NCBI GenBank assembly: GCA_950295325.1
Contig: OX485803.1
Location: 76,585,554 to 76,649,553 of the forward strand
DNA from: Polytrichum commune
Lineage: Eukaryota > Streptophyta > Polytrichopsida > Polytrichales > Polytrichaceae
Length of the DNA stretch: 64,000 bases
Direction of reading: 5' to 3'
Part shown: piece by piece, positions 9,821 through 21,875 of the stretch
How the letters are laid out: each line of letters opens with the position of its first letter
Numbering within the stretch: position 1 is the first letter of the stretch
Notes under the pieces: generated by a model
What the model saw: only the letters and a program-made list of their open reading frames with translations
What the model was told of the DNA's origin: nothing
Databases searched by the model: none
Made by a program: the position numbers and the translations under genes

Positions 9821-12420
9821 CACAGTGACCCATGGCCTGGTCCAAATTGGAATAAATGCCAAAAGTGATTGTGAGGAATGACTTTGCTTAGGAATGAATT
9901 TTGATTACTATGCTAAGTTATTACACTTACTAGGTATTGTATGCTTGAGACACTACTTGATCTCTATGCTATCCATTGTCGTATCTAACAGGGTTGGGGA
10001 TTTGTGGCACTCAAGTGTTTTCATTACTGGAATGTTCTTCATTCGCTTTCATCTTGTCAATAATATTGCTAATTATGTTTCAAGCAAATAAGTTAAACAA
10101 TAAGCAATATGACGGTTCCTTGTCTAGTGTGGGATATTAATATATGCATGTTAGTTAAATCTAAAATCATCTAAATTAGCATACTAGGTTGTTGACTTTG
10201 CAAACTCACCAACTAGCAACCATGTAGGACCCTCCAAATCCTTGCTTCTTCACTACTTATAGGGGTTTGTTTTCCTTCACTTTCCTCATAATGATTGACA
10301 AGCCCAAGCTTCACTTCACTTCTTCATCATTTTACATGTTCTAAGATCTTCATGTTCTTCTTGATTTTTGCTATTAATTTTCATTGAGAGTGCTTTATTT
10401 TTCATTTCTATCTACACATCAAAGATCTTGTTTCTTGCGTCTCTTCTTCTTTTAAAGTGTTTTTTTTTAATTTAAAAAAAATGTAGACCTCTCTGTGCTC
10501 CATGTTTTTGTCCTCATTTTTTCTTGAGAGAATTTGGATTTTTTAAGGTCATTTCTACCCCTTTGACATTGTCTTGCTCTTGTTATATATTGAGAATTAT
10601 GTTTATTCTTATCAAATTTCATTTTGCTACTCATATTCATGATGTCTTCTTTGTCTTCTTTCATACTAAAAACTTACTTCATTTTTTGGTTTGATATCCA
10701 TTTGCTTCATTTACTTTGATGACATCTTCTTCATTAAAATTGCCTTGATGATCTTTCATCTTGATATGACTATAATTCTATTACTTTAAAAAAAAAATCT
10801 CTTTCTACTAGTATTTTATACCTCCTATATTCTGATATTATCTATGATTTCATCTTGTCACTTACAATCATCTTTTGAATTGATTTTGTGTTATTCAAAA
10901 CTATCACAATATTCCATTTCATTGACTGCAATGAATGTACCATCTCTATTACACTTACAAGTAGCAAAGATGGGATTTTTATGAGAAATTTTTCCTGGCT
11001 ATGCCTTATCATGAACATATTAACATCATTATTCATGAAGTTAATTTTCTTGATAATCACAAAACACTGAAATCCATATGATAAACTTGAAGATACCATT
11101 GAATGTGCCCGATAGAAGATATCCTAAGAAAATGTTTTTTTAGTTCATATCTATATATAGAAATATATAAGGTATTATTAGACAAATTGAATTTTTTTGA
11201 ATTTTTTGCCAGTGGATGTATAATAACATGATCCATCATGGTTGATTTTTATGAATTTTTAATGATATAATTGTGACGCGTATCATGAAATAAAATTATA
11301 TGATACAATTAATTGAAAAATATGTTTCAAAAATATATAAATCAATTAATCAATCAACTGATATATTCATTGAAAGAAGACATATTGATGATTTTTCCTC
11401 TTAATATCACATATTTTTCTTAATTTTCTGATTTTTTTTTCTGATTTTAAAATAATTTCACAACATCAACATAATAATATATGAAGGTAAACTTTATTTA
11501 TAGTGATTTATATTCATCACAGTCAAACATGTTATTATTTAATATATTACATACTAAAGATATCACTTGTGCAAAATAAATGATGGAATAATCAAAATAA
11601 ACATTGGTTGTAACAACACATCATAGCAACTTGCCACATGTTACAGGCATTGACACTTACATTATAATCAAAATAGATACATGGAATCCAATGCCACATC
11701 ATAGTTCTATGCCACCTATTTGCAATTGCATAAAATAGCAACAACTCTATAATAGCCAGGAGGAGGTCTTACGTGCCAACTGGAAGGTACCTACCTAAAC
11801 TAAGCTCCATCTAACCCTCTTCATGTATTCATCCGGATGTTGTTATCAAATGACTTTACTTGAGTGCCACGAATCCCTGGCCATCTAACAGGGGGTTGTA
11901 CATGCACCTTGTCCTTACAGCTGATACACTACATACACAAAAGATACTCTCTAAGAAAGCTTGTCATGAGTATATGGTAACTCTATGTCAAACTACATCC
12001 TAAAGATTCATTAAACATCATGTCTGGAATGTTCATAATGGAGCAACAAACTTCATCTATTACTATTGGATGGATGAATGTAAAACATCTCATTTATTAA
12101 CTAATGCCCCTCCCCACCTGACTTTAGCTAAGCCTATATGAGCCCAAATTGGTGCCCACATTCTTATTTAATGCAGAATGACATTCAACCTTTGGAATTG
12201 GCATGTAGTTGTATTAGCATTAAAGTTGGATAGTACTTAAGTTGCCTTGATGTAGTTATGATGTTGCTCAAAGTTATATGTTCGTTTTTGAAGAAAAAGG
12301 GAAAAAAACCAAAAAGAAGTGAGGTATTTTAATTAGATTAGGGATGACATTAGGTAAGGAGGGATTTGAGTGAAAAATTAAGTGTTTGATTTAGATGTTA
12401 GGGTGTTCGTTTTGGGTAGT
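9820..12420. other. Gene-free AT-rich intergenic region
   Basis: No recognisable protein or RNA gene. Between about 10230 and 10760 the plus strand is strongly pyrimidine-biased (many ttctt, cttcat words). The remainder is AT-rich without clear repeats. Confidence 0.4.
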
Positions 12421-12429
12421 TATTAGGTT

Positions 12430-13900
12430 CTAGTAAGGGGGGAAGCCGTTGTCCCAAACGGTGGGTAAGGCTCCGGATTTTTCGGATCCCCGAAGGAGAG
12501 GTCCCTGGAGTACTCGGGAAGAGGTTTCACACACTCTCTCTCTCTCTCTCAAGGTTAGCGGCAGGGAGGCAAGCAGTAGGGGCGAAGCCCTGCTGGTTTT
12601 CCGAATCTTTTGTGAGGCCAACAGTGGGGATCGAGGGGTGAGTGCAGAAGCTGATGTGATTGCTGCCTCAGTGTGGGTATGGATGGGCAAGGTTCGGTCT
12701 AAAAAGACAGAGCTGGGAGCAGCTTGGACTCTGTGAGGTTGAGGAGATAGCTGGTTGTTGGGTTCGGAGCATTGGGAGGAGCTTCTAGTGGGAGCAGGCG
12801 CATATGTTCTCAGCTGCGCCAGGAGGCGGTACCTGGAGTGGAGGCGAAAACACTCAATGGCTCACGGAGCTAACATTCCAGCGTGTAAGTGCACCTGCAC
12901 TGAATCGCCACAGGCTAATGAACACGGGGAATTCGGGATGTGAGGCTTATCTGCAACCAGCAAGGGTGGGAATCGATGTAGAAGGAGGAGGTTGCCAACT
13001 GCATCAAATTCCCGAATCTACAAAGTCACTGGTAAGGGCTGAGGCAGCAGAACGCTGCAGATATTCGGTCTGAGGCAGAGTTACGTGCCAGCAAGGGCTC
13101 AAGCTCATTAAGAGCTGCTGCTAAAAGGTGGGGGTGGAATGTTGAATGACTCGCGCCAATGCTGTGTGGTCGAAGAATTGCTTCCATTCCTGATGTTTCG
13201 AATTCACACTGAGGGGGGAAGCTTCTACTGTTCAAACGACTTGCACTGGCCTTGGACTCAGAGGATGCATTTAGGTGAGGCTGCTGACATTCTTAGGAGT
13301 CGTATGGGAGAAGGCATTGCCTCCAGGGAGATTAGAAATTGATCACTGGGCAAGCTGGTTGATGAATTACTGGACAATCTACAGCCGGGAGGAGGTCCGA
13401 GCCAATGATGGGCGGGCCAGGTAGAGGCCTACTACCTGAATGACCAGGGTGTTGGTTTAAACAGAGGGAATGAATTCTGCCGAAATTACTCGTTGGTCGG
13501 AGTGTAATAGCTGGGGACAGTCGAGACATTCGACCACATTACAGGGTGACTTGGCCGTGGCTAGGGCAGCAGATAGTTAGTGGGATCAATTAATTAATTG
13601 GTTAGAGTAGTGGTAGGATTAGTGAGTAGGTTAAACCCATATTGTTAGGCTGAGTTGGAATCGAGTAGTTAGTGTTGATTACATTGTGGAGCTTATGAAT
13701 TGAGGGAGAATGTCAAATTCTATTGGAAGATCACGGTGGTGAGTCAAGCACAAAGTGTGAAGTATTTTTAAATATTGATTACTTTGTGCTTTGTGGAATA
13801 AAGAAGTTTGTGTTTGGAATATTATTGTTGGAGTGTTGGAAGCTGGATCGAGAGACCAAGGGGGGTGGTAACAGCATGTGAGCCATGGGCTCTCACCCGG
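12430..13900 (+). mobile_element. GC-richer island ending in an LTR-like sequence; possible retrotransposon remnant
   Basis: Base composition rises sharply over the AT-rich surroundings from about 12430. A (CT)n run lies at about 12534-12551. ORFs of up to 95 codons show no known domain. At 13701-13710 a polypurine-like TGAGGGAGAA is followed at once by TGTCAAATTC, the usual layout of a polypurine tract plus LTR start. An AATAAA signal follows at 13797-13802. An LTR end near GGTAACA (about 13873) is possible. No second LTR, gag or pol motif was found, so this could instead be an unrelated non-coding transcript. Confidence 0.3.
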
Positions 13901-13929
13901 ACTACGACGCATAAGGGTGGGGGTTTATG

Positions 13930-15559
13930 GCTGACAACCTAAAAGTTGGTTCTAAAAACATGGCCTTCACACCATCGACATTATCTAGTGCCGAGCCTAG
14001 TTGGCAAATGATGTGGCATGGTTTAAAAGTGGAGGTTTAAAGCCTCAAGCACCGACCCTCCCATCGGTACCTAGACTTGAGGCAAGAATGTAGGAGCCTT
14101 AAAAGTGTCGCCTCCCGCCCTTGTGATTGGTTGCTTTTAGTCTTAGCTATGAGGGCACGAGGAGTTCCTTTAACAAAAACCGATGGTAAGATAAATGAGT
14201 AGTAAGACATTTGGGGGTGGGACAAAAACTATCCAACATTCATTGCTTGGTAGATAAAACCATGAACATGTGTGAAAGCTACTTAACTAAAACCTACTCA
14301 AAAATCTCTGGTGCAAGTTCTTGTAGGTGCATTGGGATAGCCGAACGCCTCCGCTATAACCGAGGGAGATTTACCCGGTTTTTAGGAAAGACTTTGGTTA
14401 TTTGGTAAAGTCAGGTGGGGAGGGGGCATTATCTTAGGAGTGGGAGTTAACTCTTGCTTGCACATAATCCAACCACAGTCCTGACATGAGAAGCCGATGA
14501 GAAGCCACAACATGCAACCTTCCAAATTTTAGTTATTCTTTTACACAGTTAACTTAGACCCACTTTTTTTCCCACAAGGTGTGCACCACCTTGACTCCAA
14601 AAACCCTTGTTTCAATGTGGCATATAGATATTTGACGGAGTCATAAACTTGCAACTTCACTAGGGCTGGAGATCAATAATTTGATTCCAGTGCTGGAATG
14701 TGATTTCCACATGTAAGCAAGGTTTTTGGCTTTGACAACTACATCACGGGTCTCGCTAGAGAAAACTTTGGAAGCCACATTTGCATATGTGGTTTCCAGT
14801 ACCTTATTTCCGTTCTTGAGTGTCACAACTTCATGATATAGATGTTCATGTAGGGAAAGACCATGTATTCCTATAGTACAGTTTGTACAGTAAATTTCTA
14901 TTGTGTACTGTTACAAATTGTACATTGTTACGTACCAAATTCAACTACACATGCAAAACAAATTATTACTTTAAGAAAATAACCCTTAACCCTAACAAAG
15001 ATTGAGGTGACATGGCTGCCCCAGAGGGCGGCATTTCGGGAAGAAGCTATAAGCCTCGTCCTCGATAAACAGCCCAGATAACACAGGCAGTGTTATGCTG
15101 GCCCCTTGTTATCAAATGAGAGATTTGCGTATTGTTTTGATGAGATTGTTACATGCCCAATTCCACGACACATGCACAAAATTTTATCATCGAACTCACA
15201 ATAGTCAAACTCACAATAGATAGCCCAGATAACATAGGCAGTGTTGTATTGGCCCGTGATAGCTCATGACTATGATGAGAGATGCACTCTGCTCAAAAGC
15301 ATGAAATGGACACAACTATATCTGTACATATTTCCAGCACCTTCAATTTACAAAAACAGTGTGTACATCCTTGGCAGAGCCACTTGTTTCCACATGAATA
15401 CTATTTCTCCAAGGAACTGCGGATCCCATGATCAAATGGCTCCCTATTCATGTCTGTGCTAAAGCACTGAGCTTATTTTTCTATATCTGTGAGGAACAAC
15501 ACCAGAAAAGATACCGATCTTCAGAATCTTACAACCACAGGGACCAACTTTTATGGTCA
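13930..15559. other. Intergenic region downstream of the sorbitol dehydrogenase gene
   Basis: No recognisable gene. A 61-codon minus-strand ORF at 14641-14826 looks protein-like but matches nothing I know. A 35-base word with core 'agcccagataaca.aggcagtgtt' occurs at about 15069 and again at about 15221, a short diverged direct duplication. Confidence 0.35.
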
Positions 15560-17712
15560 TCAAAGGTTGAACATGACCTTGATAGCACTCCCACCCTTGG
15601 CACTAGTTGCAAACGCATCAACGACATCCTTCTGGTTGAATCCGAAGCGGTGAGTGATAAGGGGTTTGACATCAATGCGACCACTGCTAATGAGGTCCAA
15701 ACACAATGGATATGTGTTGCGGTATCGGAAAACACCAAAAATGTCCACTTCCCTGTTGCACACAAAGTCTTAAAAGAGTCAGGCCATAAACACAAATTTA
15801 TCTATCCTTCAACATGCTATCATCAAAATATACTTATCCATGATATACATTCCAGTCAACTGATACTCTTAGCCACAATCTGTCTGACAATTTGAAAACA
15901 TCCACCAGCTGCACTAAATATTGTCAATGCAGATTGTGGACCACCCACAAATTGCAGAAGAGGAAATCTGTTTACAAATAACCAAAATAAACCTTCCATG
16001 GAAAAAAAGTGTAAAAAAAAGCAAAAACAAGTCATTGCAATACCATCATCCCTGACATTTCAATTAAATTTGTACCTACACAGAGATCAATTAACATGAA
16101 AGATAAGTGTAGGAAATTACCGTGCGGCAGCTGGTGTGAGGGGCACAGTCATTTCGTTATGACCCATGCCAACAAGACAAACACGTCCACCAGATCGAGT
16201 GGCTCTTAAGGCCGTGTTCATGCTCTTGTTGAGTCCAACACAGTCGATTGTGACGTCGATGTCTGCTTTCATCTGCTTCTTCAGTGCGAGGACCTCCGCA
16301 TCCACATCCTGTTACAAAAGTACTGTTTTAGCGCATATAATGTGATGCAAAAAGCTCCATACATTGAGATTTCGATCCACTTTTGTGGTGCATATTATCC
16401 TAAAAAACACCTGTAGATAGTAAATACAACAGTAGTATGGGATATAGGATAGTCATCCTATCTCCAAAGTCAGAAACACCGTACATTTTCATTTGTGGAT
16501 AGCAAGACTGTGCCATTAGCACCCATCTCTTGCGCAACTTTCAAGCGCTCAGCCGAAATATCGGCAATGATAACCTTGGGACTCCCAAAAGCATGAGCGG
16601 TGAGCAATGTGACCAATCCAATTGGCCCTGCTCCTAAGATCAAGACTTTTGTGGTTGGCCCAACTTTCGCCCGATTACATGCATGCACTCCCACACTTAG
16701 AGGCTCGCACATGGCACCTTCCTCGAGGGTAACATTATCTGGGAGCTTGAAACACATGTCAGCTGGATGCAAAACCTGGTTGCATACACAAAAACACCAT
16801 TCTTGTAAGAAAAATTTCTTAACAACCCTCCTCTGACAATGCCAAAAAGAATGAATATATATATGTGTATACATATATATAGATATAGATATAGATACAC
16901 ACACACATATATGTGTGTGTGTGTGTCTGTGTGTATGTGTTGGAGCTGAAAAACATTCTTACATAATTGGCGAGCGATCCATGAACAGGGGGTGTGGCAA
17001 AGAACTCCATCTCTGGGCACAAATTGTAGAAGCCTTCTTTGCACATGTTACATTTGTTGCAAGCAATGCCGGGTTCAAGGGCCACACGGTCACCCACAGC
17101 CAAGTTTTTCACCCCCTTGCCGACCTCTTCAATGACTCCGGCACATTCATGTCCAATGACCATAGGCTCCTTCACTATGTAGTCTCCACACCGCAAGTGC
17201 TGTAACAACAATTCAATGTCAAAACCAAGATTCGTTTTCATACAAAGTTGTGTTGAGAATATATTAAGAAACTGTTAGCAATCCGCATTTCATAATGGGT
17301 ATAAAGTCCTCAGGTTTGATTCTACCTTCACATAATGGACATCGCTGCCACATATCCCAACAGCTTTAATTCCCACCTTCACCTGGTGATCTCCTGTCAG
17401 AAAAAAAAATTAAAATGTGTGAAACGATGTAGTCTTGAAGCATGGCATTGCAAGCTCTGAATTTGAGAGACAAACCTCCTGCCAGAATGAAAAGAATGTG
17501 TATGCGACACTGTAATATTAAAGCTTGGCATTGCTAGCAACACTAATCAACACAATGCAAGGTCAAGAATTGAGAGACAAACCAAGAACAGAAGGCAGCT
17601 TGTAAGGCTCCACTCTCAAATTATCGATGCCACAAACATAAGCTGCGAGATTTGTAGCTTCCGAGTGGTGCACAGGCACGTTGCTCACTCTTGCCTCCCC
17701 ATCCGCACCCAT
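15560..17712 (-). CDS. SDH: Sorbitol (L-iditol) dehydrogenase, NAD-dependent, zinc-binding MDR family
   Basis: Oxidises sorbitol and related polyols to ketoses in the cytosol. Six exons read from GT-AG sites: 17712-17583, 17393-17326, 17199-16963, 16775-16485, 16308-16121 and 15752-15560. They total 1,107 bases, or 368 residues, the usual plant length, with every phase consistent. Motifs in order: GICGSDVHY (catalytic zinc Cys), VIGHECAG (zinc His), the structural-zinc cysteine lobe CNKCNMCKEGFYNLC, GSLANYV, the Rossmann dinucleotide motif GAGPIG, PLTPAAARE and the C-terminus IKVMFNL typical of plant SDH. There is no transit peptide. It is transcribed in the same direction as the GARS gene upstream, about 1.2 kb away. 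Intron 3 contains a TA/TG microsatellite. Confidence 0.93.
16853..16940. repeat. TA/GATA/TG microsatellite in SDH intron 3
   Basis: A compound simple repeat: ata/tgtg words, then gatata, acacac and finally a TG run. It lies wholly within the intron between SDH exons 3 and 4. Confidence 0.85.
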
Positions 17713-18874
17713 CTTTGCTCACCTCTACAACTTACACTCTTGCTCTCCAGAGACAGTGAACAACAAGCCCAAAATAATAACAACTGTGCAAGATTGCAGA
17801 TATGATTGGGAATTAATAGACTTGAGAGAGATATCACAACAAAGACATTGCATCAATAGAAAGAGTTCCCGATCACAAGAGTTAAGTTTGAAGAGACTTA
17901 ACATCATCTAAACTATGTGTAGAACATGCAGTTGTGCACCTTTCTTGATCTTCAGCAAACTTTTTGCATGGATAAGGACATCAGATTAGTCAAAAGATAA
18001 GAACAATCTGTAACTAGAGTTACAACCCCATGGTGGCGTTACTAATTTTGCTGCAATTAGTTAAAGTCTATCTTGTCTGACTGACACAAAGCTAACCACA
18101 AAGCTTCTCTTCCTCAACTATTCAAGGCATCATCTTCAAAGTTTGCATGGATCCCGAAAAACAAGACACATATTGAGCATTATAGAGTCCTACAGGATAA
18201 TATGGCTCATCACGAAGCAACATAGTGAGACCGAAATCATATCAGGAATTTAAAACTTTATTTGATAGGCCTCTTCTGCCAAATGGTGGTTGTAGATTCT
18301 TAGGAGAAGTACAGTTCTTTCCAGGGTGAACAACATGGGCACACTCCAACTAAAGTTGCACCTCCTTCAGAAATCCAAAGACGACAACTTAAATTACCTT
18401 CATGCTCAAAACAATTGACCAATTGAAGATTGGATTCAGCAATCACTCTCGACACAAGTTGAAATGACCTTCTGCAAGGTTCCTCTATCAAAATGTCGTA
18501 TGAATATGCTGCTCTTTGGAAAGAACAAAAACTCCCCGGGTTCAAAAGCTCAAAAGAACAAAACTTGTTGGACAACATCGAGAAGGTTAATTGCCATTGT
18601 ACAAACCACTTGGCTCGCATTCCCTCTCGAACTCAGGGAAGACTCTTTTCCAATGAATGATAGAGAACAAGCAACGAGTACTAAAGCCTCGATCTTGAAA
18701 CCCTAAACCCTAAAGGTTGCAACTGCCGAGGTTACTCTCTGAAACTGATTACGGCAACGCGTCAACAGGGTTGAGGTGGAGGACAAAGAAACTTTGCTTT
18801 AAACATCTGCTCAGCTGGATGAAATTGCGAGAAAAAAACATGAATATGATTTCCCTCTTCCGAGATTCACTCTA
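17713..18874. other. Intergenic region between SDH and GARS, with a telomere-like box
   Basis: No gene recognised. AAACCCTAAACCCTAAA at 18698-18714 is a telo-box. Such motifs are common near transcription starts of plant housekeeping genes. It lies about 1 kb upstream of the SDH start codon and 160 bases past the GARS stop. It could mark an SDH transcription start with a leader intron, or be incidental. Confidence 0.35.
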
Positions 18875-20503
18875 TTATGATTGCACCTCCTGCAACCGTG
18901 ACACAGCTCTCCATCCGATATCTCGCCTGCAAAAACCCTCAGGCCATTCGATCTCATCCACTGCCTTGTAGGCTTTGCGTTGGGCTTCCGCAATATCTTT
19001 CCCCACAGCGGTGATTCCAAGCACACGCCCTCCGGAAGCCACAACATGGCCCTCGGAATCCACGGTGGTGCCTGCATGGAAAACCTTAACCCCGTCCGAA
19101 CTGACCTCCGCTGCATCCAAATTCTTAATCCTTGAGCCTTTAATATAAGCTCCGGGGTAGCCATTCGCAGCCATAACAACCAAAAGGGCAGGATCCTCGG
19201 CCCATTCCAATTGAACCCCCTTAAGCTCCCCTTTGCAAGCAGATAACAATACTTTTGCCAAATCTGACCTAAACCGCATCATAAGCACCTGGCATTCGGG
19301 GTCACCGAACCTGACATTGTATTCCAAAAGTTTAGGTAACCCTGTCTTCTTTTCGATGATAACCCCTGCATACAAAACCCCTACATATTTGCAATTTTCA
19401 GCCACCATCCCCTTAACGGTGGGGTAGATGATGGACTCCATCACATGATCCTGAAGGGATGGGGTAAGGGCCGGAGCAGGTGAGTAAGCACCCATTCCTC
19501 CAGTATTTGGTCCGGTATCTCCATCACCAACTCTTTTATGGTCCTGTGCAGATGCCAAAGGGATGGCATTCTCACCATCCACTAATGCGAAAAATGAAAC
19601 CTCCTCGCCATCAAGAAACTCTTCCACAAGCACTAATCCACCAGCTAACCCAAACTCACTCCGAACCAACATAGAGTCCACCGCATCATAAGCTTCCTGT
19701 AATTCTAATGCAACCACCACACCTTTACCTGCCGCTAACCCATCCGCCTTCACCACAATTGGCACACCTTGCTGCTTAATATACTCTTTCGCCTCTTCAG
19801 GGTTAGTAAATGTCGCGTACTTCGCTGTGGGGATTTCGTATTTGTCACATAGCCTCTTCATAAAATCCTTCGAGCCTTCGAGTGCTGCGGCTGCCGCGGA
19901 AGGGCCGAACGCAGGGAACCCCGCGGCAGTCAGGTCATCCACTAACCCTGCCACCAGAGGTGCCTCCGGACCAACAACCACAAGACCTACCCCAAAATCT
20001 TTGCAAAACTGGATGACTGCATTGCTGTCAGTGACATCGATTCCAACACATTCTGCATCTCCAGACATGGCGATTCCTGCATTTCCTGGAGCACAGAAAA
20101 CCTTGCTACATGAAGCTGACCGTTGTAAACCATAGCACAGGCTGTGCTCTCTGCCTCCCCCACCGATGACGAGAACAGGGATGTTGATGCCATCCTTATT
20201 ACTTGAATCTTCTTGTTGCAATCCTACAACCTTGATGCCCCTGTTACATTTCCTCCTATCTGCAAAATGTGAATTCTTCCCCAAAAGAAATCCTAATGGA
20301 TTGTCGAGGCTGAACCTGAACCCTGAATTGCGATAAGAAACAGCGCCAAACAAGAGGCTGAAAGAAGTATTAGTTTGGTAACATTGCAATGATGATGCCT
20401 GGACAGAGATAAGGGATTTCGATCGGTAATCGTTGCAAAAAGAATTCGACACCGGCGCCAGAATGGCGCTGGTCCTCTGTATGCAGCATCCAGACATCAT
20501 CAT
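18875..20503 (-). CDS. PUR2: Phosphoribosylamine-glycine ligase (GAR synthetase), plastid-targeted
   Basis: Joins glycine to 5-phosphoribosylamine with ATP, the second step of de novo purine synthesis, in plastids. It is a single uninterrupted exon of 542 residues, starting at the first of three consecutive ATGs (20503); an in-frame stop lies upstream. About the first 100 residues are Ser/Asn/Arg-rich with few acids, a chloroplast transit peptide. Domain order fits PurD: N-terminal VLVIGGGGREHSLCYGL (about 110), GPEAPLVAGLVDDL, then ATP-grasp with PIVVKADGLAAGKGVVVA, VLVEEFLDGEEVSFF, DHKRVGDGDTGPNTGGMG and LEYNVRFGDPECQ, and a C-terminal domain ending FCRRDIGWRA. No key residue appears lost. 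The length matches plant enzymes with a transit peptide. The monofunctional form is usual in plants. Confidence 0.95.
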   Translation of the reverse strand: MMMSGCCIQRTSAILAPVSNSFCNDYRSKSLISVQASSLQCYQTNTSFSLLFGAVSYRNSGFRFSLDNPLGFLLGKNSHFADRRKCNRGIKVVGLQQEDSSNKDGINIPVLVIGGGGREHSLCYGLQRSASCSKVFCAPGNAGIAMSGDAECVGIDVTDSNAVIQFCKDFGVGLVVVGPEAPLVAGLVDDLTAAGFPAFGPSAAAAALEGSKDFMKRLCDKYEIPTAKYATFTNPEEAKEYIKQQGVPIVVKADGLAAGKGVVVALELQEAYDAVDSMLVRSEFGLAGGLVLVEEFLDGEEVSFFALVDGENAIPLASAQDHKRVGDGDTGPNTGGMGAYSPAPALTPSLQDHVMESIIYPTVKGMVAENCKYVGVLYAGVIIEKKTGLPKLLEYNVRFGDPECQVLMMRFRSDLAKVLLSACKGELKGVQLEWAEDPALLVVMAANGYPGAYIKGSRIKNLDAAEVSSDGVKVFHAGTTVDSEGHVVASGGRVLGITAVGKDIAEAQRKAYKAVDEIEWPEGFCRRDIGWRAVSRLQEVQS

Positions 20504-20521
20504 CGTTGGGAGCACTTCCAA

Positions 20522-21875
20522 ATGTTGAGTCGACCAAAAAGCTCAAATGAGAAAATCCCCAGCACTACTTAAGCTTAGTGCCTACACTGCTCTTAAGTGA
20601 AGGGCATCAGCTACATCGGAAGTGAGATTGACGACATAGTGCTAGAGTTGTTGCAGCAGAACTTCATCTGCAACTGCAATCTAGAATGGTATGAGTTAAA
20701 TTAGCATCTGAAGGTTTGAAGTTGAATGCAACAATGAATGAGTTATCTTATTACCCTAATAAAGGAAGTTTTTACCAGGAATCTAAATGAGATTTGTCTG
20801 AGAAGGGGTTGTTCTCTCTCATCCCCCGAATTGAGGCTTGGCCTTGGGAGTGGGGGCCACTTAATAGTTATCGAGACGCGAGAGAGTCGAGACGTCAAGA
20901 CTGTGGATGCTCATGGGTTTAGGGTTTCGGGGATTTGGGTTTAGGTACCTCACTGCCTTCCATGGACACTTCAATTTGCCATGAATAAAAGCACCGTCTT
21001 CCTGGGCGGTTCCGAATCTGACGATTGATATTAATCCATTTCCAAAGTAGAGTTCGACAAAGGTGGCAGTTCTCCTGATTTATTGCCTGTTTTCGACAAA
21101 TTGTGAAATAGTTGTGAAATAATGGACATAATCTCCGTCGAAGCCACCTAGGTAGGACAGGTAGTACAGTTTTAGGCAATTATCCAATCTTGGAGAGGGG
21201 GGCAGGATGGATTGTTGGTGAATTCCTCCAGATATTTTACATACTATGGCAGCAGGGTTTTCAAGACCAAATGGACCAAGTTTCATAATCTTGCTTTAGG
21301 AAGTACGACAATGAAAAAAGGATTCACAAAAGCTAGGCTTCTGCATTGCTACTTGCTGCAGCACTGTGTCCAATATGATTCAAATAACTTTTTGTAATTC
21401 TTATGTCAATCTTGGAACTTTATCCCAACCTTCAGTCTGAACACTTGTTGGGTCATGTGTTACGTGCATACTCTTTACAAGAAGTACAGTTCTTCAGATA
21501 AATTACAAACCCTTCCAAGAGATTTATGAACCCTTAAAAGCCCCTTTCGTGCACACAAAACATGGAGACAAACAGCACATCATAACTGAACCTTTCACTA
21601 GAAGACCTTTCAACTTTTTCCATAAATAGTGGAAACAGGAGCAAGGGTGTGGTGCTTTTGACATGACTTCCGCACCATACAGCACTTACATTCTTAATCC
21701 CACAGTCCAACATGAATTTCACTTTTCAACTCTTCTCCCTCCAAGTCCGTATTGCATTCATGACTTCCAAAAGTGGGCCCATGAAAAACATTTACCTAAG
21801 TTACGCATCATGATAGAATTGGAATTCATACAAGGTCCATGTATTTTTTATATTACTCAATACTTTTTGACCTAG
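20522..21875. other. Intergenic region between GARS and the SMYD4-like gene
   Basis: It contains the presumed GARS promoter on the minus strand. No protein gene recognised. A telo-box pair is listed separately. Confidence 0.35.
20913..20946 (-). promoter_or_regulatory. Telo-box pair upstream of GARS
   Basis: On the minus strand the motif AAACCCTAAACCC and a second CCTAAACCC lie about 415-440 bases 5' of the GARS start codon. Telo-boxes are enriched in promoters of plant genes active in dividing cells, including nucleotide and ribosome biogenesis genes. The role here is inferred from position only. Confidence 0.4.

Noticed and set aside
14641-14826. Minus-strand 61-codon protein-like ORF
   Set aside because: No domain or relative recognised, no true flanking exons, and the length is within chance expectation.
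15428-15895. 155-codon plus-strand ORF
   Set aside because: It lies antisense over the last SDH exon, whose minus-strand protein is clearly conserved; it is a shadow frame.
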